From positions 186,001 through 250,000 of the forward strand of contig NZ_JACHIO010000005.1 in NCBI RefSeq assembly GCF_014203225.1: DNA of 64,000 nt, in the 5' to 3' direction. Position numbers and translations under genes: made by a program. Under the pieces are notes generated by a model. That model had not been told where the DNA came from and did not search any database. It saw nothing but the letters and a program-made list of their open reading frames with translations. Each line of letters opens with the position of its first letter. The stretch's first letter is position 1. Shown here one piece after another: positions 26,789 to 36,338 of this stretch. This stretch comes from Granulicella mallensis (GTDB lineage: Bacteria; Acidobacteriota; Terriglobia; Terriglobales; Acidobacteriaceae).

Positions 26789-28525
26789 ATGACCAGTTCA
26801 CGCAGTCGCCGGCTGCTCGGTTTGTATGCGCTTTTCATGTTGGTGATCGCCTTCGGGTACGCCCGTTACGACGGCTACCTCATGGACGGCGATGGCACAG
26901 CCTTCCTGGATATCTCGCAGGCCCTGACCGACGGCCATGCCGGACTCGCGATCAATGGCTACTGGAATCCCGGCTATCCGGCGGTACTCGCCGCGGTGCG
27001 AATAGCCGTCCACCCCACGCGTTGGACCGAGATGGCGATGGCGCGCTATACGAATGTAGCGATCTTCGGGCTGGCAATCCTGGCGTGTCTCTTTTTCACA
27101 GCCGGTCTGGTGCGGCTGCGCGCGCAGCGTGGGCCGGGTGAGCCCGGAGCAGCTGTTCCGGATTGGGCGCTGCACCTGCTGGGCCTGGCCTTGCTGACCA
27201 TGAGCGCCGGACGCGAGCTGCCGCTGACGGCGGTGCGTTCCGACACCTTGTTGATGGTGTTGCTGCTGTTGGCGATGGGGCTGGGACTTCGGTTGCAGGC
27301 CGGTTCGGGTTTCTGGGCGTGGCCAGTGCTGGGAGCCACGCTGGGCTGCGCCTATCTGGTCAAATCTTTTGCCTTTCTGCCCTCCCTGTTCCTGCTGTTG
27401 GCGGTATTGATCTTTGGGCTCACCCGCAAGGGAAGCGAGCGGACGAAGATCGTCTCCGGCGCTGTCGTAACGGGGATCGTGTTCGCGGCGATTGCGGGAC
27501 CGTATGTCGTGGCGATCTCGCGGCAGTTGGGGCACCTGTCCACCGGCGACTCCGCACGGCTGAACTACTGCTACTTCATCGACCAGACCCCGCGCTGGCA
27601 CGAGTGGTACCTCCACGATCTTGGCCATGCCGTGGGAACCTTCACGCATCCGGAAGCCGTCATCGCCGCACCGCCTCCGGTCTTCAGCTTTGCGGCGCAT
27701 CCGGTGGGCACGTTTCCGCTATGGTTCGATCCGGCGTACTGGACCGTTGGCCTGACGCCGCACTTCTGGCTCAAAGGGCATGTAGAGCGGTTGATTCGCT
27801 GCACGGAATTATTCGTGCGGTATCTGCTGGGCCGGCCCGAAGCCTTCGTTCTGCTTGGCGTAATGCTGGCCTTCGGTGCGATCTGGCCACGACGGCGCGC
27901 CTCGCTGGTGGGTGGTCCAGCAGTTGTGTGGGGACTGCTGATGCTGGGGATTTACTTTCCTATCGACCTGCAGGAGCGTTACCTGATGGCGCCATTTCTT
28001 CTGGTGCTGCTGCCGCTCTTCGCGTGGCTGCAGCGCAGGGAAGGGAACGAAGGGGAGCGGGTGCGATGGATTGCCGGTGCTCTCGTGGTCTCATTCGCAG
28101 GCATCGCCGCCATGCAGGCTGTGAGCTATCTGGCGGAATGTCGTCGCCTGGAACCGAGCGCGCATCGCGGAGAGGCCGGCTACAACCCGGAGATGAATCC
28201 CATGGCCGAGGCACTGGACGCGATGGGGCTCAAGCCCGGCGACAAGATCGCCTGCTTTGGCGATACCGCCTGCTATCTCGACCACCAATGGGCGCGATTG
28301 GCGGGTGCGCAGATCCTGGCTGAGGTGGAGACGCCCAACAACGCCGATCCGCAGCAGGTATGGGATTCGATCCCCGATAAGCACTCGGTGACCGAGCCGC
28401 TGCAGAAGATGGGCCTGCGGTTTATCGTGACGAAGTTCGCGAACTCGGTGCGGAAGCCCGAGGGATGGGTGCAGCTGGGGGATAGCGATTTCTTTGCGTA
28501 TCCGTTGGAGGCTGCCTCGCGCTAG
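26789..28525 (+). CDS. Polytopic membrane protein, GT-C glycosyltransferase-like
   Basis: A 578-aa protein. About 10 hydrophobic segments occupy residues 10-440. The first periplasmic loop contains RYDGYLMDGDGTAFLDISQAL and GHAGLAINGYWNPGYPAVL, and acidic residues after the first helix are the usual site of the catalytic Asp in GT-C enzymes (ArnT, PMT, GT39-like). The last 130 residues form a soluble domain (ALDAMGLKPGDKIACFGDTACYLDHQWARLAG). The likely role is sugar transfer from a polyprenyl-phosphate donor. The start at 26789 follows GGGGAG; the in-frame upstream codons are not convincing. The GT2 gene at 28555 could make the lipid-linked donor. Confidence 0.72.
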   Translation: MTSSRSRRLLGLYALFMLVIAFGYARYDGYLMDGDGTAFLDISQALTDGHAGLAINGYWNPGYPAVLAAVRIAVHPTRWTEMAMARYTNVAIFGLAILACLFFTAGLVRLRAQRGPGEPGAAVPDWALHLLGLALLTMSAGRELPLTAVRSDTLLMVLLLLAMGLGLRLQAGSGFWAWPVLGATLGCAYLVKSFAFLPSLFLLLAVLIFGLTRKGSERTKIVSGAVVTGIVFAAIAGPYVVAISRQLGHLSTGDSARLNYCYFIDQTPRWHEWYLHDLGHAVGTFTHPEAVIAAPPPVFSFAAHPVGTFPLWFDPAYWTVGLTPHFWLKGHVERLIRCTELFVRYLLGRPEAFVLLGVMLAFGAIWPRRRASLVGGPAVVWGLLMLGIYFPIDLQERYLMAPFLLVLLPLFAWLQRREGNEGERVRWIAGALVVSFAGIAAMQAVSYLAECRRLEPSAHRGEAGYNPEMNPMAEALDAMGLKPGDKIACFGDTACYLDHQWARLAGAQILAEVETPNNADPQQVWDSIPDKHSVTEPLQKMGLRFIVTKFANSVRKPEGWVQLGDSDFFAYPLEAASR

Positions 28526-28554
28526 TGACTTATTTCCCACCATTCACAACAACG

Positions 28555-29538
28555 CTAACGTTGACGGATGATCGAGGCAGGTATCGAAAGATAGGTCATC
28601 CGCTTGGCCTCTTTGCGGCCCCGGGCGACGGAGTCCAGCACCAGGCCACAGACCATCGAGAGGAACGACAGCAGCACGATCCCCGTGGAGAGGATGGCCG
28701 TCGGAAAGCGTGGGACGAGATGCGTCCGGTGGAACTCAATCAGGATCGGCACGCTCAAGCCTACGCCCAGCACGAACAGGATGACCCCGGCAATCGTGAA
28801 GAACTGTAGAGGACGTTGATCCTTGACCAGCGAGACGATGGTCGCGAGGATACGCACACCGTCCTTGTAGGTGTTCAGCTTGGAGGTGCTGCCTTCGCCG
28901 CGGTCGCGGTAGGGCGTTTCAAGCTCTCCGAGTGGCATCTTGAGCTCCAGCGCGTGGATGGTCAGCTCGGTTTCGGTTTCGAAGCCGGAGCTCAGTGCCG
29001 GGAAGCTCTTGACGAAGCGGCGGCTGAAGACGCGGTAGCCGGAGAGCATGTCCGTAATGCGGTCGCCAAAGATGGCGCGGACGATGCCGGTGAGCATGAC
29101 GTTGCCGAAGCGATGCCCACGCCGATACGCAGCGGCGATGTTGGTGACACGCGTGCCGGTGACCATGTCGATGCCTTCGGTGAAGAGCATGTCGAGCATG
29201 GGAACGGCGCTGGCGGCCTCGTAGGTGTCGTCGCCGTCGACGAGCACGTAGGCATCGGCCTCAATGTCGGAGAACATGCGACGCACGACGTTGCCCTTGC
29301 CTTGGAGCCGTTCGACGGAGACAAAGGCCCCGGCAGCCTGGGCGACTTCGATGGTGCGGTCGGTGGAGTTGTTGTCGTAGACGTAGATTGCTGCGGAGGG
29401 AAGTTCACGGGCAAAGGCCGCAATCACTTTGCCGATCGCTGCTTCTTCGTTATGGCAGGGGATCAAGACCGCGATACGCGGTGCGGTGTCCTGGACGCTG
29501 GCATGCGCGGCCTGATTGGTAGCACGAAGTTCCCCCAT
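28555..29538 (-). CDS. Family 2 glycosyltransferase, polyprenyl-phosphate sugar synthase-like
   Basis: A 327-aa membrane-associated GT2. The GT-A nucleotide-sugar fold is shown by IAVLIPCHNEEAAIGKVI at the N-terminus, YVYDNNSTDRT, and the metal-binding DGDDTY near residue 105, then DMLSGYRVFSRRFVKSFP near 170. Two C-terminal hydrophobic segments (FFTIAGVILFVLGVGLSVPI and TAILSTGIVLLSFLSMVCGL) anchor it to the membrane. This resembles dolichol/undecaprenyl-phosphate mannose or glucose synthases (DPM/GtrB type). It lies between two GT-C-like genes on the opposite strand. ATG at 29538 is chosen; TTG at 29547 is also possible. Confidence 0.85.
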   Translation of the reverse strand: MGELRATNQAAHASVQDTAPRIAVLIPCHNEEAAIGKVIAAFARELPSAAIYVYDNNSTDRTIEVAQAAGAFVSVERLQGKGNVVRRMFSDIEADAYVLVDGDDTYEAASAVPMLDMLFTEGIDMVTGTRVTNIAAAYRRGHRFGNVMLTGIVRAIFGDRITDMLSGYRVFSRRFVKSFPALSSGFETETELTIHALELKMPLGELETPYRDRGEGSTSKLNTYKDGVRILATIVSLVKDQRPLQFFTIAGVILFVLGVGLSVPILIEFHRTHLVPRFPTAILSTGIVLLSFLSMVCGLVLDSVARGRKEAKRMTYLSIPASIIRQR

Positions 29539-29608
29539 TGCCTCCAAAGGCTATCACCGATGGAAGGCCGGGAAAGACACTTTTTCCTCATCGCTCTAGA
29601 ATGGGCGT

Positions 29609-31165
29609 ATGCCGCATATGGAAGAAAGTAGGTTAGAGCGCCTCTTGCGGCTGGCCGCCCTCGGGTTTTCGCTTTTCTTTGTACTGTCATTCCTCTTTAT
29701 CGCGCTGCATCGGCTGCACTATCCGTTTGAGATAGACCGCGTCGAGAGCGGCATGATGACCTCGGTGTGGAGGCTGCGTCACGGCTATCCGCTCTACGCG
29801 GCGCCGAGCCTGGAGTGGGCTTCCTACCTGTATGCCCCCCTGTTCTTTTATCTCTCTGCCGCATTGTCCAAGGTCATGGGCCTCAGCTATGCGCCGCTGC
29901 GGATGGTATCGATTCTTTCGGCGTTCGGCACCTTTGGCGTGATCTTTCTGATGGTCTGGAAAGAGACGCGGCGGTGGGCCGCCGCGGTGGTGGCTGTCGG
30001 CCTCTTTGCCAGCCTGTACGTGCTGGTGCTGGGCTGGTTCGATGTGGGCAGGGTCGATTCGCTGTCGGTGTTCCTGTTTCTCCTGGCAGTACTGGCGACG
30101 CGGCGCGCGCATCCTCTGCTGGCTGCGGTGATGTGGCTGCTGGCCTTCCATGGCAAGCAGACTTTTCTCCCCCTGGGGCTGGCGATCTTCCTGGTGGAGT
30201 GGCAGCGACCAAAGCGCATGCTGATGGGCATGGCTGCCTTTGCGGCCATGGCCTGGGCCAGCGTGGCCTGGCTCAACCATCTGACGCAGCACTGGTACAG
30301 CTTCTACGCTTTTGGAACGACGGGGTCTCTCGGCTGGGCTCCGCGCGAGGCCGCGATGTTTATGCCGCACGATCTGTTGGAGCCGTTGCCGGTAACCGTG
30401 ATCCTCATCCTGGCCGCTGTCCTGCTGGCCCCCATGCGCTGGCGCGAGCAGGAGGGATCATTCTTTGCGATCGTGACCGTCCTGATCGGCGGCGCGGTGT
30501 GGTTCGTTCGAGCGCATGGCGGAGCCAATATCAACGCGACGATTCCGCTGTATGCGTGGGTCGCGATTCTGACGGGGATAGCGGTTCATCGGCTCCTGGA
30601 GCGGTGGGAGACAGCGGGCAGTCCCACTTTTGCAGTGGGCCGTGCGCGTATCACTGTGCCTGCGTTGCTATGGCTGGCGCTGACGGTACAGTTGATGGCT
30701 CACCTCTATCGTCCGGGGCAGGTGCTGCCCATGCAGGGAGCGCTGGAGGGCCGGCAGCAGTTCATCGCAGACCTGCGAGCGACCCCAGGGGACGTATGGG
30801 TCGTAAACCACAGCTACGATGGCCTGATGGCAGGCAAGCCGATGCACGCGGAGATGGACGCCCTGGATGCGGTGCTGGGCCGGGGCTATCAGCCGGCCGT
30901 ACAGGAGTTCGATCGTCAGATCTCCGGACAGCACTTTACGGCGGTCGTTCTGGATCGTGATCCGGACAGCTATGCGCCTAAGGGGCTCTTTACGGCGGCG
31001 CCGTTCAGCAATGTCTATGTCTTGCGCGTTGCGGCTCGCGGTGCGCAGGTGGACCAGCCAACGCTCATCCTGCTGTCGTGCGCGGTTGCTTCCACTGCCC
31101 AGCCCCAGAGCGGTTTGCTTCGTTTGGATGTTGGTTTTGTAGACCGCTCCCCGTGCAAGTCTTAG
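29609..31165 (+). CDS. Polytopic membrane protein, GT-C mannosyltransferase-like
   Basis: A 518-aa product with about 10 hydrophobic segments across residues 12-365. After helix 1 the sequence FEIDRVESGMMTSVWRLRHG and LYAAPSLEWASYLYAPLFFY places acidic residues in the first external loop, as in GT-C transferases. VLVLGWFDVGRVDSLSVFLF and WLLAFHGKQTFLPLGLAIFL are further membrane segments. The C-terminal 130 residues are soluble. It probably uses lipid-linked sugar, possibly made by the divergent GT2 gene whose start is 71 nt away; the shared divergent region would coordinate them. The substrate is unknown. Confidence 0.72.
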   Translation: MPHMEESRLERLLRLAALGFSLFFVLSFLFIALHRLHYPFEIDRVESGMMTSVWRLRHGYPLYAAPSLEWASYLYAPLFFYLSAALSKVMGLSYAPLRMVSILSAFGTFGVIFLMVWKETRRWAAAVVAVGLFASLYVLVLGWFDVGRVDSLSVFLFLLAVLATRRAHPLLAAVMWLLAFHGKQTFLPLGLAIFLVEWQRPKRMLMGMAAFAAMAWASVAWLNHLTQHWYSFYAFGTTGSLGWAPREAAMFMPHDLLEPLPVTVILILAAVLLAPMRWREQEGSFFAIVTVLIGGAVWFVRAHGGANINATIPLYAWVAILTGIAVHRLLERWETAGSPTFAVGRARITVPALLWLALTVQLMAHLYRPGQVLPMQGALEGRQQFIADLRATPGDVWVVNHSYDGLMAGKPMHAEMDALDAVLGRGYQPAVQEFDRQISGQHFTAVVLDRDPDSYAPKGLFTAAPFSNVYVLRVAARGAQVDQPTLILLSCAVASTAQPQSGLLRLDVGFVDRSPCKS

Positions 31166-31180
31166 GGGAGACGAGCACAA

Positions 31181-31216
31181 AAAATGGCGACCCTTTCAGG
31201 TCGCCATTTTGTTTCA
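31181..31216. terminator. Bidirectional terminator between GT-C and tal genes
   Basis: AAAATGGCGACC (31181-31192) pairs with GGTCGCCATTTT (31199-31210) over a 6-nt loop; the tail TTTTGTTTC follows on the plus strand, and A-rich sequence on the left gives a U tract on the minus strand. It serves the convergent GT-C-like and transaldolase genes. Confidence 0.9.
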
Positions 31217-31229
31217 GAGCATAAGGAGT

Positions 31230-32207
31230 TTAGGAGATCTCCGTCAGACGCTCGGTCAGCAAGTGCTCGAGGCCAACGAGGGCTTTGGCGAAGCCGTCAA
31301 TGCCTTCCTTCAGCTTGTCGTGCGCCATCTTGTTCTCTGCGTGCATCTTGTCGAAGGTAGCCTTGTCGACCGAAATCTTCTCGATCGGATCGTTCTTGGA
31401 GGCAGCCGGATCGAGCTTGCGGGGCAGCGTGCCTTCGCTCGTCTGCAGCTCTTCGAGCAGCTTGGGTGCGATGGTGAGCAGGTCGCAGCCAGCCAGCTCG
31501 GTGATCTCGCCGATATTGCGGAAGCTCGCTCCCATGACAACCGTCTTGTAGCCGAACTTCTTGTAATAGTGATAGATCTCGGTGACCGACTGAACGCCAG
31601 GATCGTCGGCGCCCTTGAAGTCCTTGCCGGTGTCCTGTTTGTACCAGTCGAGGATGCGGCCTACGAAGGGAGAGATCAGGGTGACGTGCGCTTCGGCGGC
31701 GGCGACAGCCTGGTGTATGCCGAAGAGCAGTGTCATGTTGCAGTGGATGCCCTCTTTTTCGAGGATCTCGGCGGCGCGGATGCCCTCCCAGGTGGAGGCG
31801 AGCTTGATGAGGACGCGATCGGGGCCGATGCCGGCGGCGGCGTACTGCTTGATGATGTCGCGGGCGGCGGCGAGCGAGCCCTCGGTGTCGTAGCTCAGGC
31901 GAGCGTCCACTTCCGTGGAGACGCGGCCCGGGACGATCTCAAGGATTTTGAGGCCGAAGGCGACAGCGAGCGACTTGAAGGCGGAGGCGGCAACATCGGC
32001 GTTGGAAGCTCCGGCCGGTGCCTTCTCGCGTGCGGTCTTCAGAACACCGTCAACGATGGGCTGATACTCGGGCATGGTGGCGGCCGTTGCGATGAGCGAA
32101 GGATTCGTCGTCGCGTCGGTCGGTTTGTACTTCTTGATGGCGTTGATATCGCCGGTATCGGAGACGACGGTCGTCATCGACTTGAGTTGATCCAACAAAT
32201 TTGCCAT
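31230..32207 (-). CDS. tal: Transaldolase
   Basis: Pentose-phosphate-pathway enzyme that moves a dihydroxyacetone unit from sedoheptulose 7-phosphate to glyceraldehyde 3-phosphate. The 325-aa product shows the class I transaldolase features [12 protein letters not shown] near residue 27 and the Schiff-base lysine in [13 protein letters not shown] near 130. [19 protein letters not shown] near 155 and [12 protein letters not shown] near 225 follow, the order and length of TalA/TalB. The start at 32207 follows GAGGAG; the in-frame sequence upstream is not conserved in character. Cytosolic. It ends at the bidirectional terminator it shares with the GT-C-like gene. Confidence 0.96.
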   Translation of the reverse strand: MANLLDQLKSMTTVVSDTGDINAIKKYKPTDATTNPSLIATAATMPEYQPIVDGVLKTAREKAPAGASNADVAASAFKSLAVAFGLKILEIVPGRVSTEVDARLSYDTEGSLAAARDIIKQYAAAGIGPDRVLIKLASTWEGIRAAEILEKEGIHCNMTLLFGIHQAVAAAEAHVTLISPFVGRILDWYKQDTGKDFKGADDPGVQSVTEIYHYYKKFGYKTVVMGASFRNIGEITELAGCDLLTIAPKLLEELQTSEGTLPRKLDPAASKNDPIEKISVDKATFDKMHAENKMAHDKLKEGIDGFAKALVGLEHLLTERLTEIS

Positions 32208-32422
32208 TTCGAAACTCCTCGGGGAGGGTTGTGTGGGGCGCGAGTCAACCGCGCGTAGGAACTCCATTATAGAGCCCTTTGGCTACGCCTGGCAGATGCG
32301 GTCTGGCAGGAGCGAGTACGGAGCTCGTGCGCCTGATGGTTGTGGCGTTATATTTCTCAAAAATTATTAGAGCCTTGCTGGTATGTCTCGACATGCAGTA
32401 ACACTTTCGTTACCGTAAAGAT

Positions 32423-32752
32423 GTGGTCGAGCTGGTCGAGTACGTCAACGCGGTTGGACTCTCTCCCTTTGCAAAGTGGAGATCAACACTTGATGCCATG
32501 ACAAGAGCGCGCATCACCGTAGCCTTTGACCGCGTAGAGCGCGGGAATTTTTCCGTTGCGAAGGGTGTTGGAGCTGGTGTTTCAGAGCTGCGGCTGGATT
32601 TTGGTCCAGGTTACCGGGTGTACTTCGGGCGGGATGGCGAAACCATCGTCGTATTGCTGGGCGGTGGGACGAAGAAACGTCAACAGGCAGACATCGATGC
32701 CGCACAGAGTCTGTGGCAAGAGTACAAGCGAAATAAAGGGAAGAGAGTCTGA
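32423..32752 (+). CDS. RelE/HigB-superfamily toxin (COG3657-like)
   Basis: A 109-aa protein of the phage Gp49/HigB-like toxin family: SPFAKWRSTLDAMTRARITVAFDRVERGNF, then VAKGVGAGVSELRLDFGPGYRVYFGRDGETIVVLLGGGTKKRQQADI. The last block (GPGYRVYF... LLGGGTKKRQ) is the family signature. Such toxins are ribosome-dependent or free mRNA endonucleases. The start is GTG at 32423, giving MVELVEYV, the expected family N-terminus; no strong Shine-Dalgarno sequence precedes it. The antitoxin gene begins 2 nt after the stop, so toxin precedes antitoxin, as in the HigBA arrangement. Confidence 0.88.
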   Translation: MVELVEYVNAVGLSPFAKWRSTLDAMTRARITVAFDRVERGNFSVAKGVGAGVSELRLDFGPGYRVYFGRDGETIVVLLGGGTKKRQQADIDAAQSLWQEYKRNKGKRV

Positions 32753-32754
32753 CA

Positions 32755-33078
32755 ATGGGATCGACACGAAAGTACAACGACACGGTGCGCGAAGACCTGC
32801 AAAACGATGCAGAGTTCCGCCGGGCGCTCTTGAGCGAGGTCTTCGGTTGTATGGCTTCAGGTGACGTGGAGACAGGAAAATCAGTGCTTCGAACTTATAT
32901 CAACGGCACAATCGGTTTTGTGAAGCTAGGAGAGGCTCTAGGCAAATCTCCCAAGAGCCTTATGCGGATGCTTAGCCCGGCAGGAAACCCCCACATCCGC
33001 AACTTCTTCGAGATCGTTGCCTACCTTCAGCAACGTGAGGGGGCCGTGTTTGAGGTGATTCACAAGGTTGCCGCATAG
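32755..33078 (+). CDS. HigA-type antitoxin (COG3636-like)
   Basis: A 107-aa partner of the toxin at 32423. It has DLQNDAEFRRALLSEVFGCMASGDVETGK at the N-terminus and a helix-turn-helix in FVKLGEALGKSPKSLMRMLSPAGNPHIRNFFEIVAYL, where LGKSPKSLMRML is the recognition-helix region and the block matches COG3636 'probable addiction module antidote' proteins. It should bind the toxin and repress the operon. ATG at 32755 lies directly after the toxin stop (TGACAATG). Whether the pair is active or a genomic relic cannot be judged; both frames are intact. Confidence 0.88.
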   Translation: MGSTRKYNDTVREDLQNDAEFRRALLSEVFGCMASGDVETGKSVLRTYINGTIGFVKLGEALGKSPKSLMRMLSPAGNPHIRNFFEIVAYLQQREGAVFEVIHKVAA

Positions 33079-33096
33079 CAGTTCCGATAAAGCGGC

Positions 33097-34341
33097 TTAC
33101 CTCCGGCTGGCAATAAGTTTTTCGTAAAGCTCAATCGTCTGCGCGGCGATGGCGGTCCACGAAAAATAATCTTCCACGCGTTTGCGTCCTGCTTCACCCA
33201 TTTGTTTTGCCTTCACGGAGTCTGCGAGCAGGTCCGCGATGCCTGCGGCGAGGTCACGGGCAAACTGCGCCGGGTCGGTGGGGAAGGTTGTGACCGGGTC
33301 GGCTGTAAAGGGTACGAGATGACCGGTTTTGCCCTCGACGACTACCTCCAGAATTCCGCCGACGGCTGACGCGACGACCGGCGCGCGGCAGGCCATCGCC
33401 TCCAGGTTGATGATGCCGAAGGGCTCGTAGACCGAAGGGCAGCAGAAGACCGCGCAGTGCGAGTAGAGCTGGATGGCCTCCTGCTTGGTCACCATCTTTT
33501 CGATCCAGACAATGTTGCCCCCGGCGGCGCGGGCGGCGTCTACTTTCTCGCGCATCTCGGCCGCGATCTCGGGAGTGTCGGGAGCACCGGCACAGAGCAC
33601 CACCTGGGTTCCGGCGGGCAGGTGTTGAATGGCCTCAACCAGGTGGGTCACACCCTTCTGTCGCGTGATGCGGCCCACGAACAGGACGTAAGGTTTGGTC
33701 TCGTCGACGCCATAGCTGCGTAGCGCTGTAGTGTCGGGCGTCCACTGGTACTGGTTCAGGTCGATCCCGTTATAGATGACGTGGATGCGTGCAGGATCGA
33801 CGCCGGGATAGGCCTTCAGGATGTCGGCCTTGGTGCCGTTGGAGACGGCGATGATGGCATCGGCGTCGAGGATGGCCGTCTGCTCCATCCACGAGCTCAA
33901 GGCGTAGCCGGAGCCAAGCTGTTCGGCCTTCCAGGCGCGCAGCGGCTCAAGGGAGTGCGTGGTGAGCACGAAGGGGATGTTGTAGAGCTTCTTGGCGAGA
34001 AAGCCCGCCATCGAGACGTACCAGGTATGCGTATGGATGATGTCCAGCTTCTCGAGATGTAGCTGCTGCAGCAGGTTCAGCGAGAGCGCCTCCAGCGCGC
34101 CCTTGAACTTGGCCTGTGTGCCGTGCGAGATCAGCGGCCACGGGTTCTCGAAGTGAACATCGAGATGCGCCTCGTGCGGCGTTTCGAGTTCGCGCAGCCC
34201 ATCGTGATCGGGAGCGTCGCCCCAGGCGTGAACCTCGACCTCGATCTTCTTTGCAAGCTCGCGGGAGAGATACTCGACATGGACTCCAGCGCCTCCGTAG
34301 ACGTAGGGTGGATATTCACGGGTCATCAGGCCTACACGCAT
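33097..34341 (-). CDS. glgA: Glycogen synthase / maltose-1-phosphate synthase (GlgA/GlgM-type GT4)
   Basis: A 414-aa GT-B fold glycosyltransferase of family 4. The N-terminal domain has MRVGLMTREYPPYVYGGAGV, with the K/R-x-G-G donor loop replaced by the YGGAG form, and IIHTHTWYVSMAG. The C-terminal domain shows VLFVGRITRQKGVTHLVEAI and the nucleotide-binding PSVYEPFGIINLEAMACRAPVVAS (E-x7-E). This matches the actinobacterial GlgA group (TIGR02149), some of which make alpha-maltose 1-phosphate from ADP-glucose (GlgM) rather than extending glycogen directly. Which reaction applies here is open. It is divergent from the DUF885 gene. Confidence 0.87.
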   Translation of the reverse strand: MRVGLMTREYPPYVYGGAGVHVEYLSRELAKKIEVEVHAWGDAPDHDGLRELETPHEAHLDVHFENPWPLISHGTQAKFKGALEALSLNLLQQLHLEKLDIIHTHTWYVSMAGFLAKKLYNIPFVLTTHSLEPLRAWKAEQLGSGYALSSWMEQTAILDADAIIAVSNGTKADILKAYPGVDPARIHVIYNGIDLNQYQWTPDTTALRSYGVDETKPYVLFVGRITRQKGVTHLVEAIQHLPAGTQVVLCAGAPDTPEIAAEMREKVDAARAAGGNIVWIEKMVTKQEAIQLYSHCAVFCCPSVYEPFGIINLEAMACRAPVVASAVGGILEVVVEGKTGHLVPFTADPVTTFPTDPAQFARDLAAGIADLLADSVKAKQMGEAGRKRVEDYFSWTAIAAQTIELYEKLIASRR

Positions 34342-34436
34342 TTGGAACTCCAGGAAATCGAACTGCGCAGGGTGCGCGCTCGCGCCTCTTAGCGTAGTTC
34401 AGGCGCAACGACGAGCATAAATGAGAGGCGGAAACG

Positions 34437-36269
34437 GTGAAGCTCAAGATTGGGATGATAGCCACAACGGCAGGGATGCTTGCCATGACCTGTACTGCGA
34501 CCTGTACTGCATCAGGGGGAGTGCCGCCAACTTCGATCACGAAGAAAACACCTGTGGGTGCGACTGCCGCAAGGTCAGCCGAAACGAGGGAAGACGCTCG
34601 CCTGAAGGCGATCTACACGGCGGAGTCGGCGTGGCGCAAAGCGCAGCGTGGCGGCTCCGACGATGAGAACGACGAGACGATTCTGCCTGTGCTCCCGAAC
34701 GTGGACGAGGCGACACAGCAGGCCAAGCTGGCTCACTGGACGAAGGTGATGGCGCAGCTCGACGCGCTGAAAGTCGAGGTTCTTTCGCCCGCGGAGAAGG
34801 TGAACTACCGGGTCTTTCGCGCACAGATTGCGGTGCTGATTAATGGCCAGAAGTTTCGCTACTACGAGATGCCGGTGAACTCCGACAGCGCGTTCTGGTC
34901 GGAGCTGTCGGACCCTCCGATTAACTCCTTCAAGACGGCTGAGGACTACAGCCACTACCTTTCGCAGTTGAATGACACCCCGCGCTTCTTCGGCGAGGAG
35001 GTCGCGGACATGCGCGCGGGCCTCGCACGCCGGTTTACTCCCCCGAAGGTGACATTGGAGGGCCGGGATGTTTCGATTGCTACGATCGCGGAGGCGAAGC
35101 GTGCAGAGGACACGCCTTACTGGAAGCCGTTTGCCACGATGCTGCCTTCCATCCCTGAAAGCCGCCAGGGTGAGCTTCGGGCTGAGGCACGTACCGCCAT
35201 CGAACAGAAGATTATCCCCGCCTATGCGGAACTGCTTAAGTTCTTTCGCGAAGAGTATGTTCCCGGAGCGCAGGAGGCGCTTGCCGCCGAGAGCCTGCCG
35301 AACGGCAAGGCCTACTACCAGGCCAAGATTCTCGAATACACAACGGTCGATCTGACGCCGGAGCAGATCCACGAGATCGGCCTGCACGAGATGGCCGGCA
35401 TCCACGCGGAGATGCTCGCGGTGATCCAGCAGACGGGCTTCAAGGGCGACTTCCCGGCGTTTCTCCAGTACCTGCGCACCGATCCCCAGTTCTATGCGAA
35501 GACTCCGGAAGAGCTGCTGATGCGGGCGGCGTATATCTCAAAGGAGTTCGACGGTGTGTCCGCGCGCTACTTCGGCTACCTGCCGCGACAGCGCTTCGCG
35601 ATTCGTCCAGTTCCGCCCGAGATTGCTCCGTTCTACACCTCGGGCCGCGGTGGGCCGGGAGTCTACTTCGTGAACACCTACGATCTGCCCTCGCGCAGCC
35701 TGTACTCGCTGCCTGCGCTGACCCTGCATGAGTCGGCGCCGGGCCACGCGTTCCAGATCCCGATTGCGGCGGAGCATAAGGATCTGCCGAAGTTTCGCGG
35801 TGCGTATATCTCGGCCTACGGAGAAGGATGGGCGGTGTACTGCGAACGGCTCGGGACGGAGATGGGGATCTATCACACGCCCTATGAGACCTTCGGCATG
35901 CTGAGCTACCAGGCCTGGCGCGCGGCGCGGCTGGTGGTCGATACGGGCATTCACTCGCAGGGCTGGACCCGCGAACAGGCACGGCAGTATCTCCGTGACA
36001 ACACGGCGCTTTCAGAGCACGAGGTCGATACCGAGGTGGACCGCTACATCTCCTGGCCGGGGCAGGCGCTCTCGTACTACCTCGGCGAGTTGTCGATCCT
36101 GAAGGAACGTCACAAGGCAGAGGCCGCGTTGGGCGCGAAGTTCAATATCCGGGCATTTCATGATGCTGTGCTGGAGACGGGGTCTGTGCCGCTGCCGGTG
36201 TTGGAAGAGCATCTCGACCAGTGGATCGCGGGCGGCGGGGTGGGGCCTTATCCCGAGATGGAGCGGTAG
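34437..36269 (+). CDS. Secreted DUF885 family protein, putative metallopeptidase
   Basis: A 610-aa protein starting at GTG 34437, 8 nt after GAGG. Residues 1-30 are a hydrophobic leader (IGMIATTAGMLAMTCTATC...), possibly a signal peptide with a lipobox-like cysteine. The DUF885 body shows YAELLKFFREEYVPGAQEAL, then the metal-site motif LTLHESAPGHAF near residue 430 (H-E-S-A-P-G-H), and AYGEGWAVYCERLGTEMGIY about 25 residues later, which provides a Glu ligand. The family is predicted to be zinc-dependent carboxypeptidase-like, but few members are characterised. Length is normal. Common in Acidobacteria. Confidence 0.88.
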   Translation: MKLKIGMIATTAGMLAMTCTATCTASGGVPPTSITKKTPVGATAARSAETREDARLKAIYTAESAWRKAQRGGSDDENDETILPVLPNVDEATQQAKLAHWTKVMAQLDALKVEVLSPAEKVNYRVFRAQIAVLINGQKFRYYEMPVNSDSAFWSELSDPPINSFKTAEDYSHYLSQLNDTPRFFGEEVADMRAGLARRFTPPKVTLEGRDVSIATIAEAKRAEDTPYWKPFATMLPSIPESRQGELRAEARTAIEQKIIPAYAELLKFFREEYVPGAQEALAAESLPNGKAYYQAKILEYTTVDLTPEQIHEIGLHEMAGIHAEMLAVIQQTGFKGDFPAFLQYLRTDPQFYAKTPEELLMRAAYISKEFDGVSARYFGYLPRQRFAIRPVPPEIAPFYTSGRGGPGVYFVNTYDLPSRSLYSLPALTLHESAPGHAFQIPIAAEHKDLPKFRGAYISAYGEGWAVYCERLGTEMGIYHTPYETFGMLSYQAWRAARLVVDTGIHSQGWTREQARQYLRDNTALSEHEVDTEVDRYISWPGQALSYYLGELSILKERHKAEAALGAKFNIRAFHDAVLETGSVPLPVLEEHLDQWIAGGGVGPYPEMER

Positions 36270-36338
36270 AGGCGAGCCGTGGGATCGATGGGGCTACACT
36301 GTTGGCCTTCGACCGCAAGATATAGTTCCGTCAGTTGA

